Shown in pieces: positions 8,479 to 19,300 of a stretch of 64,000 nt of DNA (positions within the stretch are counted from its first letter, which is position 1; the number at the start of each line of letters is the position of its first letter). The notes below the pieces were generated by a model. It did no database searches and was not told the origin of the DNA. It saw nothing but the letters and a program-made list of their open reading frames with translations. A program made the translations under genes and the position numbers. This DNA comes from Saccharomycopsis crataegensis. Taxonomy: Eukaryota > Ascomycota > Saccharomycetes > Ascoideales > Saccharomycopsidaceae. The stretch is from assembly GCF_037102585.1 (NCBI RefSeq), contig NW_027043838.1, positions 372,001 to 436,000 on the forward strand. The letters run 5' to 3'.

Positions 8479-10428
8479 CTAAACAACTGCCTTTTCCCTC
8501 AATGCGTCCTTCATCATAGAGAATTTCTTGTCAAATTCGATCTCCTGGTGGCCTGGGATACCACCATATCTAAGAATATCAACTAATGGGAAAGAATGAG
8601 CAGAACGACTTGGAGAAATATAAGTAACAATAGTACCTTTACTACTAATACATAGTTTATGGTGGTCTCTGAAATTGAACTGGAATGAACCATCACTTAA
8701 TTCAAACATAACATATGGGTCACAGCGATTGTATCTTCTTAACCAAACATCATCTCCTCTATCGGAATCTTCGTTGGAAACTTTGCACAAGTTGGTCTTC
8801 ATATACTTGTCAAAAAAGTTAACAATTTCACCTTCTCTCTTCAAACCACTTGGCAAGTTATCAATGACATAACTGTCAGCAATCCAACCTTCATTGGAAT
8901 CATTAATAATGTACCAAACATCTTTGCCATTAGCCAACTTAAGCATTGTGTGCCCATTGTTGAAAAGAACACCAATGTCATTAGTTGATAGTTGATATGA
9001 GAAACCATGCTTATTGGAATAGTCAACCCATTTACTAACTAAGACTGGTTTAGAAGTGATTTGAACCGATGAGGTGGTTGATCTCATTCTAGCTTGTCTC
9101 TGGCAAATATTAATACCATTGAGGGTTTCTAAACACTCTTTGGCGAGGATTTCATCAGACTTCAGAAGCATTGGAGGGGTAGTGTTTATTTCAGCAGAAA
9201 TTCTTCTGATCATCTTTGGGTCAGTGACCATCATTTCTCTGTATTTACTCTTAGCATTACCAGGTGATAACGAGTGAGGTAAGATCTTCTTCGGCTTCTC
9301 GGACTCCAAGTCAGATTTCAAGATTTCAATTGGGTTCTTAGAAACAGTATTAACCAAACCAGCGGCTTTCTGAACGTTATAGAAGTTTTGTAATGATTCT
9401 TGAGGAGTGAGGTAACTGAAATCAGGTTCACTAACCAAAATATCTTTTGGCAAAGACAGTGGAAATGGGCCTTTGAACCAAGGATATTGAAGAATTTCAT
9501 CCATGGTTGGTCTTCTTAAAGGATTTGTTGAAAGAATGTCCGTGATCAATTCTTTAGCTTCATCAGAGACGTCTTTGTCAATTGGGAAGTGGTAATCATT
9601 TTCTTTAATTCTTTCATAAATTTCCTTGACTTCCTTAGATTGGAACGGTGGCTTACCAAAAAGTAAGGCATACATCATAACACCAATTGACCATGTATCA
9701 ACTTCAAAGGAATGGCCAACAGACTTTCCTGCCAAAACTTCTGGGGCAATATAGTTCGGTGTACCGCAGATTGTGTATTTCTTGCTTTTGCCTTGAGGTA
9801 AAACAGCAGCCAAACCAAAATCACCGACCTTCAAATTCATTTCTGGGTCGAAGAAGATATTCCCTAATTTCAAATCTCTGTGAATAACTCTTCTACTGTG
9901 CATATATTTGATAGCACCAATGATTTGGATCATAAAATGTCTAACTTCTGGCTCAGTTAAAAGCTTTCTTCTCTTCAATAAATCCATGAGTGACTGGTTT
10001 GGACAAATTTCCAACAAAATGTAAACATTGACATCGTCTTCGAAACAATCAACGAATTGGACAATATTAGGATGAGACATTGATTTATGGATCTTGATTT
10101 CTGACAAAAGTTTAGTTTTTGTTTTTTCGTTCTTGATCGATGCCTTAGCAATGGTTTTAGCAGCAAAGACTCTACCAGTATCGTCCTTAATTTGAAAACA
10201 ACGGGCAAAACCACCTTCACCTAGACACGATCCTCTATTGTACTCTCTTCCACTTCTCGTTTTGATAGTTGATGGCGGAGTTTTACACAATGAGGATAAC
10301 TTTTCTTTCTTCTTCTTTGGTTTCTCAATTCTGTGTTGATCATATTGATTTCTGGCTTGAAGATTGGTTCTTGAGTTCAATTCTTTGGAACCAAGAACTT
10401 GCAAAGGCTGACCGCGGGTGTTGACCAT
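8479..10428 (-). CDS. CDC5: Polo-like kinase Cdc5
   Basis: 649 residues with polo kinase architecture. The kinase domain spans about residues 62-315: the glycine loop is GEGGFARCF (residues 70-78), the ATP-binding Lys is K91, the catalytic loop is HRDLKLGN (about 183-190), DFG is at 203-205, and the activation loop CGTPNYIAPE contains Thr223, the usual activating site. Two polo boxes follow in the C-terminal third, with WVDYSNKHGFSYQLS opening polo box 1 and DDVWLRRYNRCDPYVMFELS in the second. Cdc5 drives mitotic entry, cohesin cleavage, mitotic exit and cytokinesis at spindle poles, kinetochores and bud neck. The promoter has several GTAAACA forkhead motifs, in line with G2/M expression of this gene in other yeasts. 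It lies tandem with DNA2 and convergent with PRP4. The N-terminal 60 residues are basic and unstructured. Confidence 0.95.
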   Translation of the reverse strand: MVNTRGQPLQVLGSKELNSRTNLQARNQYDQHRIEKPKKKKEKLSSLCKTPPSTIKTRSGREYNRGSCLGEGGFARCFQIKDDTGRVFAAKTIAKASIKNEKTKTKLLSEIKIHKSMSHPNIVQFVDCFEDDVNVYILLEICPNQSLMDLLKRRKLLTEPEVRHFMIQIIGAIKYMHSRRVIHRDLKLGNIFFDPEMNLKVGDFGLAAVLPQGKSKKYTICGTPNYIAPEVLAGKSVGHSFEVDTWSIGVMMYALLFGKPPFQSKEVKEIYERIKENDYHFPIDKDVSDEAKELITDILSTNPLRRPTMDEILQYPWFKGPFPLSLPKDILVSEPDFSYLTPQESLQNFYNVQKAAGLVNTVSKNPIEILKSDLESEKPKKILPHSLSPGNAKSKYREMMVTDPKMIRRISAEINTTPPMLLKSDEILAKECLETLNGINICQRQARMRSTTSSVQITSKPVLVSKWVDYSNKHGFSYQLSTNDIGVLFNNGHTMLKLANGKDVWYIINDSNEGWIADSYVIDNLPSGLKREGEIVNFFDKYMKTNLCKVSNEDSDRGDDVWLRRYNRCDPYVMFELSDGSFQFNFRDHHKLCISSKGTIVTYISPSRSAHSFPLVDILRYGGIPGHQEIEFDKKFSMMKDALREKAVV

Positions 10429-11131
10429 GATGATTTATTTGTATAACTGATGATAAAATTGGATTTATGAAGAACAATGTTTTAAAATTTGGGTTTTAAA
10501 AAGAATGAAAATTTGCACACAGTGTTTTGAAAAACACAGTGGTTAGTGAAAGAGTGTACACAAGTCAGAAGCAAAAGAGGGTATTGAAGTGATAGCTAGG
10601 AAAACCGAAACTAAAACCAAAAAAAACAAACGATAGTCCACAAATACAAAACAGCGTTAAGACCTCCAAGTGACACAAAAACATTGGAATATACCGACTT
10701 TTTATACTGGCCGCCCTTTGTTTACACCCGGGGCCACTAACCACATAATGCATCATGCTATTTTGGGAAAAAGGTAAACAAATAATATTATTTGGGAAAT
10801 ATTTTAGGGGGTCCTTGTTTATTAGGTAAACAAAAACATCGAAAATCTTTCGAAATAGGGTTAACAACATCACAAACAAACAAACTTAAGTAAATAAGAG
10901 AACCCAAACAAGCAGGCATGACTTTGACACAACCAACGGCCAATCAATATCTCGGCCTCCACACCTGTACAGTTTATTACTGCACAGTTTCTTGGGTTGG
11001 TGATTCTACAAAAAAATCAATCAATATAAATAAAATACAAGCAGTGGAAGCATATATCTGTAGGTAAATCATAATACAAATATATTACGTAACTATAGTA
11101 CAATAATCATTCTCTCATTTCTCATTTCAAC
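10429..11131. other. CDC5 promoter and DNA2 3' flank
   Basis: No gene supported. The region holds the forkhead-type motifs listed separately. A basic, low-complexity open frame at 10565-10879 covers the same motifs and has no recognisable protein features. Confidence 0.6.
10717..10836. promoter_or_regulatory. Cluster of three forkhead (GTAAACA) motifs in the CDC5 promoter
   Basis: Within about 120 bases there are TTTGTTTACACC (near 10717-10728, reverse orientation), GGGAAAAAGGTAAACAAA (10765-10782) and TTAGGTAAACAAAAA (10822-10836). The two forward copies are in the AGGTAAACAA form. They sit about 290-410 bases upstream of the CDC5 ATG. S. cerevisiae CDC5 belongs to the CLB2 cluster controlled by Mcm1/Fkh2/Ndd1 through such fused sites. 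Function here is inferred from motif and gene identity. Confidence 0.55.
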
Positions 11132-14100
11132 TTAGCTTGACTTCAGTTCTTCAACAATATTCTTAAGCAACAAATGGTTATCAAGCAACTTTTTTGACAA
11201 TTTAGTCTTCTCCTTGAATGACTTTTGTGGTGATCTAGAGTTTGAATCTCCTTTTTGTAACGAACAAGAGTTTGGTTCCTGGAGGAAAAACTCATAACAT
11301 TGCACAGCATTAGATGGTAAGTCATACAACCATCCCCGACTTTCAATAATATTCATAAAAGCCTCAATAGTCGCCAAATTTTTCAAGGTTTTTCTCGAGC
11401 CCAAGATAATTAATTTACTCTTAGCTCTAGTAATTGCCACATTGATTCTTCTCCATTCTTTTAGCAATTCCCCCACCATTTGTTTCTCGTTTGATCTGAC
11501 TAAAGAGATAATTATACAGTCTTTATCCAAACCCTGGAACCTATCAGCAGTTAGAATTTCCACATCCTTTCTTTGATAGAGTTTTCTTGTCAATAATCTA
11601 ATCTGAGCCCTGTACAAGGACATGACACCTATCGATGATTCATGGACCCCACATGCCAACAATGATTCAACAATCTCATAAATCAAGACCCCCTCGACTG
11701 GATTATCGACTTTATCACCCAAAGTTCTTTCTTTTGCATCACTAATGGTATCATGGTTCAAGAAAATAACTCTGTTGGTCTCTTTAAAAACAATATTCTT
11801 TATCCAATCATGCTCTGGCCTGATGTTTTCTTTTGTTATATGTTGTTGCAACTGTTCGGGTCTTGGAATCTTTAATCTTTGCCTAGAAACCAAATTTGAG
11901 CCACATTTCAATCTCCCATTATAAATCAAAGTGTTAGATAACAACATGATATCTTCACACATTCTATATTGATGAGCTAGCTCGCCAACACTATCAGGAA
12001 AATCCTCCGAAAGCATCCTAAACAAACTTTTCAGGAGGCCCTTTCTTGCCAGTGGTGCGGTAATTAATGGCGGAAGCTGGTAATGGTCACCGACTAAAAT
12101 GAATCTATCACAGAACCTAATTGGCCCTATACAAACTGGCATGGCGACCTGAGATGCTTCATCGATGATACAATAATCAAACTTTCTCGTATTAAAAACC
12201 CAATCAGTAACGCCTAGACATGTAGTAGCAACAACAGATGGTTTTCTATAGGCGTCATATAGTCCTTGGCTATCTTTGATATCGAAGTTATCAGATAATG
12301 GGCTAAATTCTTTCACTAGCGGATGGATTTTGTTTAAAGATCCCAATCTAACAAAATCTACCATTTTTTGTTCCTTAAGCTTGATCAAAATATTATCAAT
12401 TGCAGAATGGGTATATGAAGCAATCAAGACGGTTTTGCCATTCTTGACTAATTGCTGAATAATCTCAGTAATAATAGTAGTTTTTCCGGTACCTGGCATC
12501 CCAAGAATAAGTGAAAAATCATTAGTGGAAAATACTTTTTTCATAGCACTGAGCTGATCTTCATTGAATCTTGATTGGTCAAGCTTATAGTCAATCAATG
12601 GAACTGGAGATGGATCAGTCTTTCTTTTTTTTACAAGGATATCTCTCATTAAACCATTGGAATCTTTAGAAAATAATTCAAGCAAGTTATACCTCGCTAA
12701 TTTTAATCCATGGAATGCCGGGTTCTTATCAATCCTGTAAACTCGGCTTTCTGAATTTGAATCTAATGATAAGCCGGTGAGGTTTTGGTCCAGTTCCAAA
12801 ACACTCTGAAAACTTTGATTTTTGATAACATCAAAATTAGGCATCCTCAGATTTGAGTGATCTAGTCTTCTTTGTGTTGTTATCTTAATCAAATTTTCCC
12901 TGATCATACTAACAAATCCAAAACAAATAGCAAAATGGCCATTTTCATCACTGACAATAACATGATCATGGGTGGCAACCTGAGACCAAGTCATCAGAGG
13001 ATATTCATAGGAGGTTCCTTGACTCTTTCTTTCAAATGCATACGTATAATAACCTGTGGAAGCATCATAAGTTACATCTTTAATTTTTAGGCCAGAAATA
13101 GCTTTCCCATTTGATTTTTCTCTCTCTTCGCCAGTAAAAATCCAAATTTCCTTTGTCAATTTATTTATGAAATTTTCTTCCTTATTCAATAAATCTTCCC
13201 AATACTTATAATAGTCACCATACTCTGGCGCAATGTGTTCAGTATGAGTCAAGAATTCACCTGGCTGGAAACCACTATCCTCTTCACTGCCATTTTCTCC
13301 TAATTTATTAAATAGCATGCAAGTTTCCTTTACAAAACATCTATCACACATGGAGTTCTTCGCCAACGGAGGAAGCTGTGGCTGGATTTCTTTTAAAAAC
13401 TTGGAAATGGAATTCCTCTTTATCAACAACATTCTTAAGTCTCTTCTATCAATCTCGTATTTGGTAGTCTGAGAAAATTTTGTATAAACTAGTATGAAAA
13501 AATTGACATCCATCTCATATCTATCTCTCATCAACAAAGTATAGAGAGATGTTTGTGCCTTATGTGAAAGATATTCCTTACCAGTTTTAATTTCTAATGG
13601 GGCAATAAATTTACCAGATTTCTTGCTATCTTGTAGCGAAGATTCAATTGTCGCATCAATTAGGCCTCTCAATCCAAAAATTGGTGACCAAATACTCTCC
13701 TCAATATCTAAAGTTTTGCTGATCGAAAATTTGCTAGTTTCTCCTTTACCAAATGTTGATATTGAGGATTTATCAGAATCAAAGATGTATTTACCTACCC
13801 AGTCTTTAATATAACCGATATGCACCTGACATTCTTCATAGATCGACTGTTCAGTCTCGCCAATACCCAATATTTCAATAAGGTTTCTGTGGATAGCAGA
13901 TTTCAAGAGAGTTTCAATAAACTTTGAGCTATTTGACTTAGAAACCATGCATTCTTGTAAAATCCCATGAACAATATTTCCAACAATTAGTGGCTTGGAA
14001 GATTCACCTGGTAAATTAAATCTTGCGAGTAACGAGCTCTTTCTTTCGCAATTGAGCGATTCTCCCATAGTAGTAGCAGAAATCAAAGTATCTGGATTCA

Positions 14101-15733
14101 AAATGAGATAATTATGGTCATTATCAATTACTGTCGGGTTCTCCCCCACAACATGAATTACTTCACCAACGTCATAGGTAGTCAATAGCCAAGACTCTCT
14201 GACCACCAAATTCCTAATTTTACTGTCCTTGTCTTTTACTTTCAAGATTATTTGATTTTTTTTCACTCCTTTAAGATTGTATGATTTTTCATGCACTTCA
14301 AGCACCTCAAAGCGATGAAGCCAGCTTCGTTTAATCGCAATTTTGGCAAGGTTTACATCTTTAAGACTGTCCTTAAAATTTTTAGTCTCCTCTGTTCCGT
14401 CACTATTGATATCTTTTGAAAAGATGGCTGCACCCAATAAATCTGTGTTCTTTATTCTATTTTCCTGTTGTGTTGAAAATTGTCTATCCTTTTGAGTGAA
14501 AGTGAATCTACTCAATAATCTTTCCTCTTCGGAATCATCATAGTCAAGTTCTCCAGAATCATCAAAGGATGTTGTATTCGTGATGTCATTGGAGTCAGTA
14601 TTTGCTATTTGATTATTCGGGATATTCTCAATTACATTAGTTTTCTCTAGTTTGCTAGGAGTACTTTGAACAACATCATTAAAGGACATAGTTAATGGTT
14701 TTTTGGGAGGCGCACTAACCACGATTGGCTGGCTTTTCATGTCTAACTTTTTCTCTAACTCGTTGAAATCGAAATCGTCATCGCTGGAAAATTCATCATT
14801 AAATTCATCATTATTATCAACCACAGGCTTTGACGTTCTTTTTTCAAGACCGACAGATCGATTAGCTTTACTGTTTGCTAGCTCATCGAAAAAGTCGTCG
14901 GAGAAGTCATCACGTTGATAATCATTGATACTAATACCTTTGTCTAATATCTCTGATGTTGTATTTCCACACATATTATTGTCTTTTTCAGTACTTTTGA
15001 GTTCCGATAGTATTTCTTGTAGCGAGCTTTTTCTGGGCTGATCACCATTACCGTGACTGCTATTTGTTCTCAACTTCCCATCACTTCCAATCCTCGCAAA
15101 CAATTTACTTGAGTTTAAACTTAAAGATTTAGACTTTTCGCGAATGCCAGACTTCCTCAAAGATGACAGCAGCCAATCTGGGATTGGGGAGAAGGAATGT
15201 AGAGAAGAGAATTTCTGGGTTGATATATTCTTGATAGAATTCTCCTGCTGATTAGACATATTGAGGTTGGTATTATATTTCTTTTCCAATTGTGATATTG
15301 GATCTAGCCTAAAGTCTGGTAGCATATCTCTCCGGAACTCAATTTCATCATTTTCATCATTGATAGAAGGCTTGTTGGCATCTTTTTTGTCGCAATCATG
15401 TTTGTGTAACCTGGACTCCCCATTCTTATTCCCAGCATCGCCCGACCAGTAAATTTGATCTAGTTGACTGTTTTCATCAATACTTTTCTGGATGACAGGT
15501 CTACTGGGCGATGTGATATTTTTTGGCCTAGTTAACAATGTATTATGGGGTTTCGTCTTAAGGATATTGGGTTCATGGAGTTTAGAGTAGAGCTTATCCC
15601 CTAAAAGATTGTTGACTGGGAGATTAATACTTTTTGACACAAATTTATCTAAGCCTCGCTTCTTCTTGGACGAGCCATGTTTCTTCTTTGGTGAGGAAGA
15701 GACCCTATTAAAAGCTCTCTTCTCAGAAGCCAT
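11132..15733 (-). CDS. DNA2: Dna2 nuclease-helicase (Okazaki flap and resection)
   Basis: 1533 residues. The N-terminal 450 residues are disordered and basic/acidic, as in yeast Dna2. The RecB-type nuclease with its Fe-S cluster follows: LNCERKSSLLARFNLPGE (about residue 560, first Cys), EIKTGKEYLSHKAQ (about 710, catalytic Glu/Lys), and CDRCFVKETC (about 795, three more Cys). The SF1 helicase has Walker A GMPGTGKTT (about 1078), Walker B IIDEASQVAMP (about 1190), GDHYQLPPL, HQYRM and VAITRAKSKLIILGS. Dna2 trims long RPA-coated flaps in Okazaki processing and resects double-strand ends with Sgs1, in the nucleus. CTG codons at 12032-12034 and 12050-12052 sit where Ser fits the family (GLSxSLF-like), supporting CTG as Ser. 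The start MASEKRAF is the first ATG; MCB-like sites lie 50-110 bases upstream. Confidence 0.95.
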   Translation of the reverse strand: MASEKRAFNRVSSSPKKKHGSSKKKRGLDKFVSKSINLPVNNLLGDKLYSKLHEPNILKTKPHNTLLTRPKNITSPSRPVIQKSIDENSQLDQIYWSGDAGNKNGESRLHKHDCDKKDANKPSINDENDEIEFRRDMLPDFRLDPISQLEKKYNTNLNMSNQQENSIKNISTQKFSSLHSFSPIPDWLLSSLRKSGIREKSKSLSLNSSKLFARIGSDGKLRTNSSHGNGDQPRKSSLQEILSELKSTEKDNNMCGNTTSEILDKGISINDYQRDDFSDDFFDELANSKANRSVGLEKRTSKPVVDNNDEFNDEFSSDDDFDFNELEKKLDMKSQPIVVSAPPKKPLTMSFNDVVQSTPSKLEKTNVIENIPNNQIANTDSNDITNTTSFDDSGELDYDDSEEERLLSRFTFTQKDRQFSTQQENRIKNTDLLGAAIFSKDINSDGTEETKNFKDSLKDVNLAKIAIKRSWLHRFEVLEVHEKSYNLKGVKKNQIILKVKDKDSKIRNLVVRESWLLTTYDVGEVIHVVGENPTVIDNDHNYLILNPDTLISATTMGESLNCERKSSLLARFNLPGESSKPLIVGNIVHGILQECMVSKSNSSKFIETLLKSAIHRNLIEILGIGETEQSIYEECQVHIGYIKDWVGKYIFDSDKSSISTFGKGETSKFSISKTLDIEESIWSPIFGLRGLIDATIESSLQDSKKSGKFIAPLEIKTGKEYLSHKAQTSLYTLLMRDRYEMDVNFFILVYTKFSQTTKYEIDRRDLRMLLIKRNSISKFLKEIQPQLPPLAKNSMCDRCFVKETCMLFNKLGENGSEEDSGFQPGEFLTHTEHIAPEYGDYYKYWEDLLNKEENFINKLTKEIWIFTGEEREKSNGKAISGLKIKDVTYDASTGYYTYAFERKSQGTSYEYPLMTWSQVATHDHVIVSDENGHFAICFGFVSMIRENLIKITTQRRLDHSNLRMPNFDVIKNQSFQSVLELDQNLTGLSLDSNSESRVYRIDKNPAFHGLKLARYNLLELFSKDSNGLMRDILVKKRKTDPSPVPLIDYKLDQSRFNEDQLSAMKKVFSTNDFSLILGMPGTGKTTIITEIIQQLVKNGKTVLIASYTHSAIDNILIKLKEQKMVDFVRLGSLNKIHPLVKEFSPLSDNFDIKDSQGLYDAYRKPSVVATTCLGVTDWVFNTRKFDYCIIDEASQVAMPVCIGPIRFCDRFILVGDHYQLPPLITAPLARKGLLKSLFRMLSEDFPDSVGELAHQYRMCEDIMLLSNTLIYNGRLKCGSNLVSRQRLKIPRPEQLQQHITKENIRPEHDWIKNIVFKETNRVIFLNHDTISDAKERTLGDKVDNPVEGVLIYEIVESLLACGVHESSIGVMSLYRAQIRLLTRKLYQRKDVEILTADRFQGLDKDCIIISLVRSNEKQMVGELLKEWRRINVAITRAKSKLIILGSRKTLKNLATIEAFMNIIESRGWLYDLPSNAVQCYEFFLQEPNSCSLQKGDSNSRSPQKSFKEKTKLSKKLLDNHLLLKNIVEELKSS

Positions 15734-16394
15734 GGTGGAGCAACTGACAAAGTTCCTATGTAATAGCCTGCTTGATGAGCTTACTGACGCGACATTATTT
15801 TCAGTATTTTTTTTTTTTTTTTGATGATAAAATTTTCGCGTTCATCTGCATATACATACACTCGGGTTTCATCAAAACATCTTATCTTCTAAGATGAATG
15901 GAGTGGTAGGGGTCAAATGACTTTTATATAGAAGAAGATTGTCCAATATAGTCTCCTTGTGTTACTAGGATCGAACTAGAAATCAATGGTTAATTAATTT
16001 CACTCGTTTAAGTTGCAAAGGAATCGTTTTAGGAAAACAATATTTATTTAAATAAAGAAATGAAAACAACAGCTCTCTTTGAAAAAAAAATATAAATAAT
16101 CAAACAAACATTGTGAAAAAGTCAAAGTGGGTTATAGTGATAACGACGAAAAAAAGGAAAATTTTAAAAAAAATAAAAAGAAAAACTGAATAATAATCAT
16201 AATAGAAAACAAAATTAAGGAAATAGTTAAAGTGGTAGTAGTAGTAATTCAATTGAATAATAAAAAAAAAAAAAAAAAGAAGAAAAAGCAAAAAATAAGG
16301 GAAGAGTAAGAAATGAATAATAAAACACATAAAATGATATTCATGATATTACCATAGCAAAATGACTCGGAAAAAGCCAGGGTAGCACAAAACG
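15734..16394. other. DNA2 promoter and CHD1 3' flank
   Basis: AT-rich spacer. The DNA2-proximal end holds MCB/SCB-like sites, listed separately. The CHD1-proximal part (16085-16330) is A-rich low complexity with an antisense frame of Phe/Tyr runs that I do not accept as a gene. A tRNA-B-box-like stretch at 15968-15979 is discussed under rejected items. Confidence 0.55.
15787..15841 (-). promoter_or_regulatory. MCB/SCB-like sites upstream of DNA2
   Basis: ACGCGA lies at 15787-15792 on the plus strand, and ACGCGAAAA lies at 15841-15833 on the minus strand. The second joins an MCB core (ACGCG) to the CGAAAA part of an SCB. They are about 54-110 bases upstream of the DNA2 ATG at 15733, where G1/S (MBF/SBF) sites of replication genes usually lie. 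Binding is inferred from motif, position and gene function. Confidence 0.45.
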
Positions 16395-19300
16395 CTACGA
16401 TTGGGTCAGTTGACGAACTTTTTTATACATAGCTGCAATCCTTTTACTCGAGACTCTTATTGGCCAGAAGTAACTGGTGAAAACCCACAAATGTTTTCTA
16501 ACTTGCTCTCTTGCTTCGACCTTCTCATGAGAAACCTCTTCTTCAATTTTGTCTCCCACTGCCAATAATTCCTTTTTAAGGATTGTGGCCCATTCTTTAC
16601 GAGGCAAGCTTGCAGCACCTTTACTTAATCTTTTCAAGGATCTTTTAACAGGGTACAACCTCTCCTTGCAAACATTATCATCCATACTCTCATACTCAGA
16701 ATATTCAGGCTCTTCTTTTGGTAATTTCTTGATCTCGATTTTCTTTGAGCTAGAACTATTGGAGTTGCTAGCGCTAGTGCCCCTACTATTTTTGGGTTCT
16801 GCACTTCCAGGTTTCACATCAGGCGTGGCAGACTTCTTTGCTTTCTTTAGAGCTTTCTTTGGAGCCGGAGTGCTTTCGTTGTCATCGCCATCATCACCAC
16901 GCAATAATACAATCAAGTAATCGGCTCTTCTACTAAGATGAACAGAGTTTGGGACCTTCTTAATTTCCTTAACTTGTGTTTCTCCCTTAGAATTTGCTGT
17001 TTCCTTTTTCATCGTTTCATTGTTCAAGAACATCTTGTTGCCCAATCCTAATAATGGATCATCTCTTATCTGAATCCAAGAACCATATCCAAATTTGCTC
17101 AAACCATACAATAACATCTCATCATCTTTTTGGTTCCATTCACAGTTCCATCCATGTACTGTTTTAGATTTTTTACCAAGCCTGAACTCACTCACCGGAG
17201 TCTTGCCAATGGTGTCTCTGATCAACTTCATATCACTAGGACGGTTTAAAATTAGTTCAGCATTTAAGTTTTTGGCACCATGGAAATCAAACAAAACTGC
17301 TTTATGTTCCTTACGTTTCAATTTCCAAAGAGCAATGGCATCTTTTTCACCTTCTTCCTTTTTCACGCCCTTGGATTCATTTTCGCGTTGTTTATTGGCA
17401 GCTTCTTCTAATTCTTTGAGAGCTTTAGAACGACGCTCCTCTTCTTGTTTGACCAATTCCTTAGACTTACCAACCAACTGCTTGTACGTTTCTTTTAATA
17501 ACTCTGGCGATTTATTGCTCAAACTACCATCCTCAATCAATTGATCCCAGAACAAATTGATATCACCCATCCGCAAAATGGCTCTGTAAATATTTCTCAC
17601 TTCTTTTTCGGTAATGATGTTGTCGTTCAATTTCCGCTTCTTCAATCGGGATTTTCTGGCAGATTCATCCTCATCATCATTAGTGCCATCATCATACATG
17701 TTCTTCATATTCTTCAAAGCTTGTTCCCTTCTTGCAAACAACTGCATCTGCTCTCTCATCATTTCTTCATCTTGTCTCTTCTTTTCATCTTCCTTCAATT
17801 TCTGCAACTCTTCTTCAGGAATGATATCATCCCAATCAACATCTGCTTTATAGTCGGTGACTTCAAATTGCTTCAAAAACTCTTCACCTCCCAAATTTGA
17901 TTCACCCAAGTCTGGTGTGGTGATATGGTCTTCCGCATGTTCTAAAACATCATCTAAATTCAAATCTTCCAACTTCTTTTGATTTTCATTGGCCTTGAAC
18001 ATATTACCAGCCCCGAATTTTAAAATCTCTGATAATTCACTTGTAGTAGGTTCAGTCTTGACCTTCCCAGTGGAACTGTTGTCAGTAACCCCCAATGAAA
18101 TAATTGCGTATTCTAAAATCATCTTTTTTCTCGCCCTTTCCAAAACCTGTTCTTCAACAGTATCTTTGCTAACAAAACGGTACACCATAACATGGTTTTT
18201 CTGACCAATACGGTGGGCTCTAGCCATCGCTTGCAAATCCGCCTGAGGATTCCAATCAGAGTCAAAGATAATCACAGTGTCAGCAGTCATCAAATTAATA
18301 CCCAATCCACCGGCTCTCGTAGATAACAAAAAAACAAAGTCTTTAGAGCCCTTGGCGTTATAATGATCAATAGAGATTCGACGTTGGAATGATGGAACCG
18401 TACCATCTAATCTTTGGAAGTTGTAGCCCTTGATAGATAAGTAATCTCCTAATATATCCAAAATTCTCACCATTTGAGAAAATATAAGTACACGATGGCC
18501 ATCTTTCTTTAACCTTGTCAACAATTTATCCAATAGTACCATTTTACCACTGGACATGATTAAACCTTTCAAAATGTTTTCCCTAGAAGACGAGCCGGCC
18601 TTTGTCAAAACCTGCTCCTCTGCATTATCAAACAAATAAGGGTGATTAGAGGCCTTTTTCAACTCAGACATAATATTTAACAATGAGATCTGAACTCCTT
18701 TAGAGCCAGCATTTAAGGCAGCATAATTCTTTGTTAAGATGTTTTTGTAGTATTGCGTCTGCATGTCTGATAACTCCACTCTCAAAATTCTTTCGGTTTT
18801 TGAGGGCAAAGATTTCTCCACATCTTTCTTCAATCTTCTCAAAATAAATGGTTGAAGCCTTTTGTGCAATTCTCTGATATACTCTTCTTGTTGGTCATCT
18901 GGGGAATCAAAATCAATTTCTTGGTCAATTGTGAATTTTCCTGGCATTAAAAAGTTGACTAAGGCGGCCAATTCTTTAATATTGTTCTGCAAAGGTGTAC
19001 CAGTGATCAACAATCTGTTATTGACCTTCAAAGATTTCAAGGCCTCGTATAAAGAACTTTCAGCATTTTTCAAACGATGGGCTTCATCTACTGCCAAAAA
19101 TTGCCATTTTAAATTAGCAAGATCATTTCTATCTTTCAAAACGTATTCATAAGTGGTTAATAATACATTGAACTTTGGTTTCTTTTTGTTGTTGCCTTGA
19201 TACCATTCGTTTTCTCTAATAACCTTTCTAGCTTTGGTGTTACCCATATAATACACAACATTAACATCAGGTGCCCATTTATCAAATGTTTCTTGCCAAG

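Noticed and set aside
15960-16030. tRNA-like T-arm on the minus strand (CTAGTTCGATCCTAG, B-box-like) near 15967-15981
   Set aside because: The T-loop is good, but I could not build an acceptor stem, anticodon arm or A-box at the right distance. Chance or a degraded tRNA.
17095-17900. Long antisense frames within CHD1
   Set aside because: They are shadows of a strongly conserved coding gene; their residues reflect complement of Lys/Glu codons.
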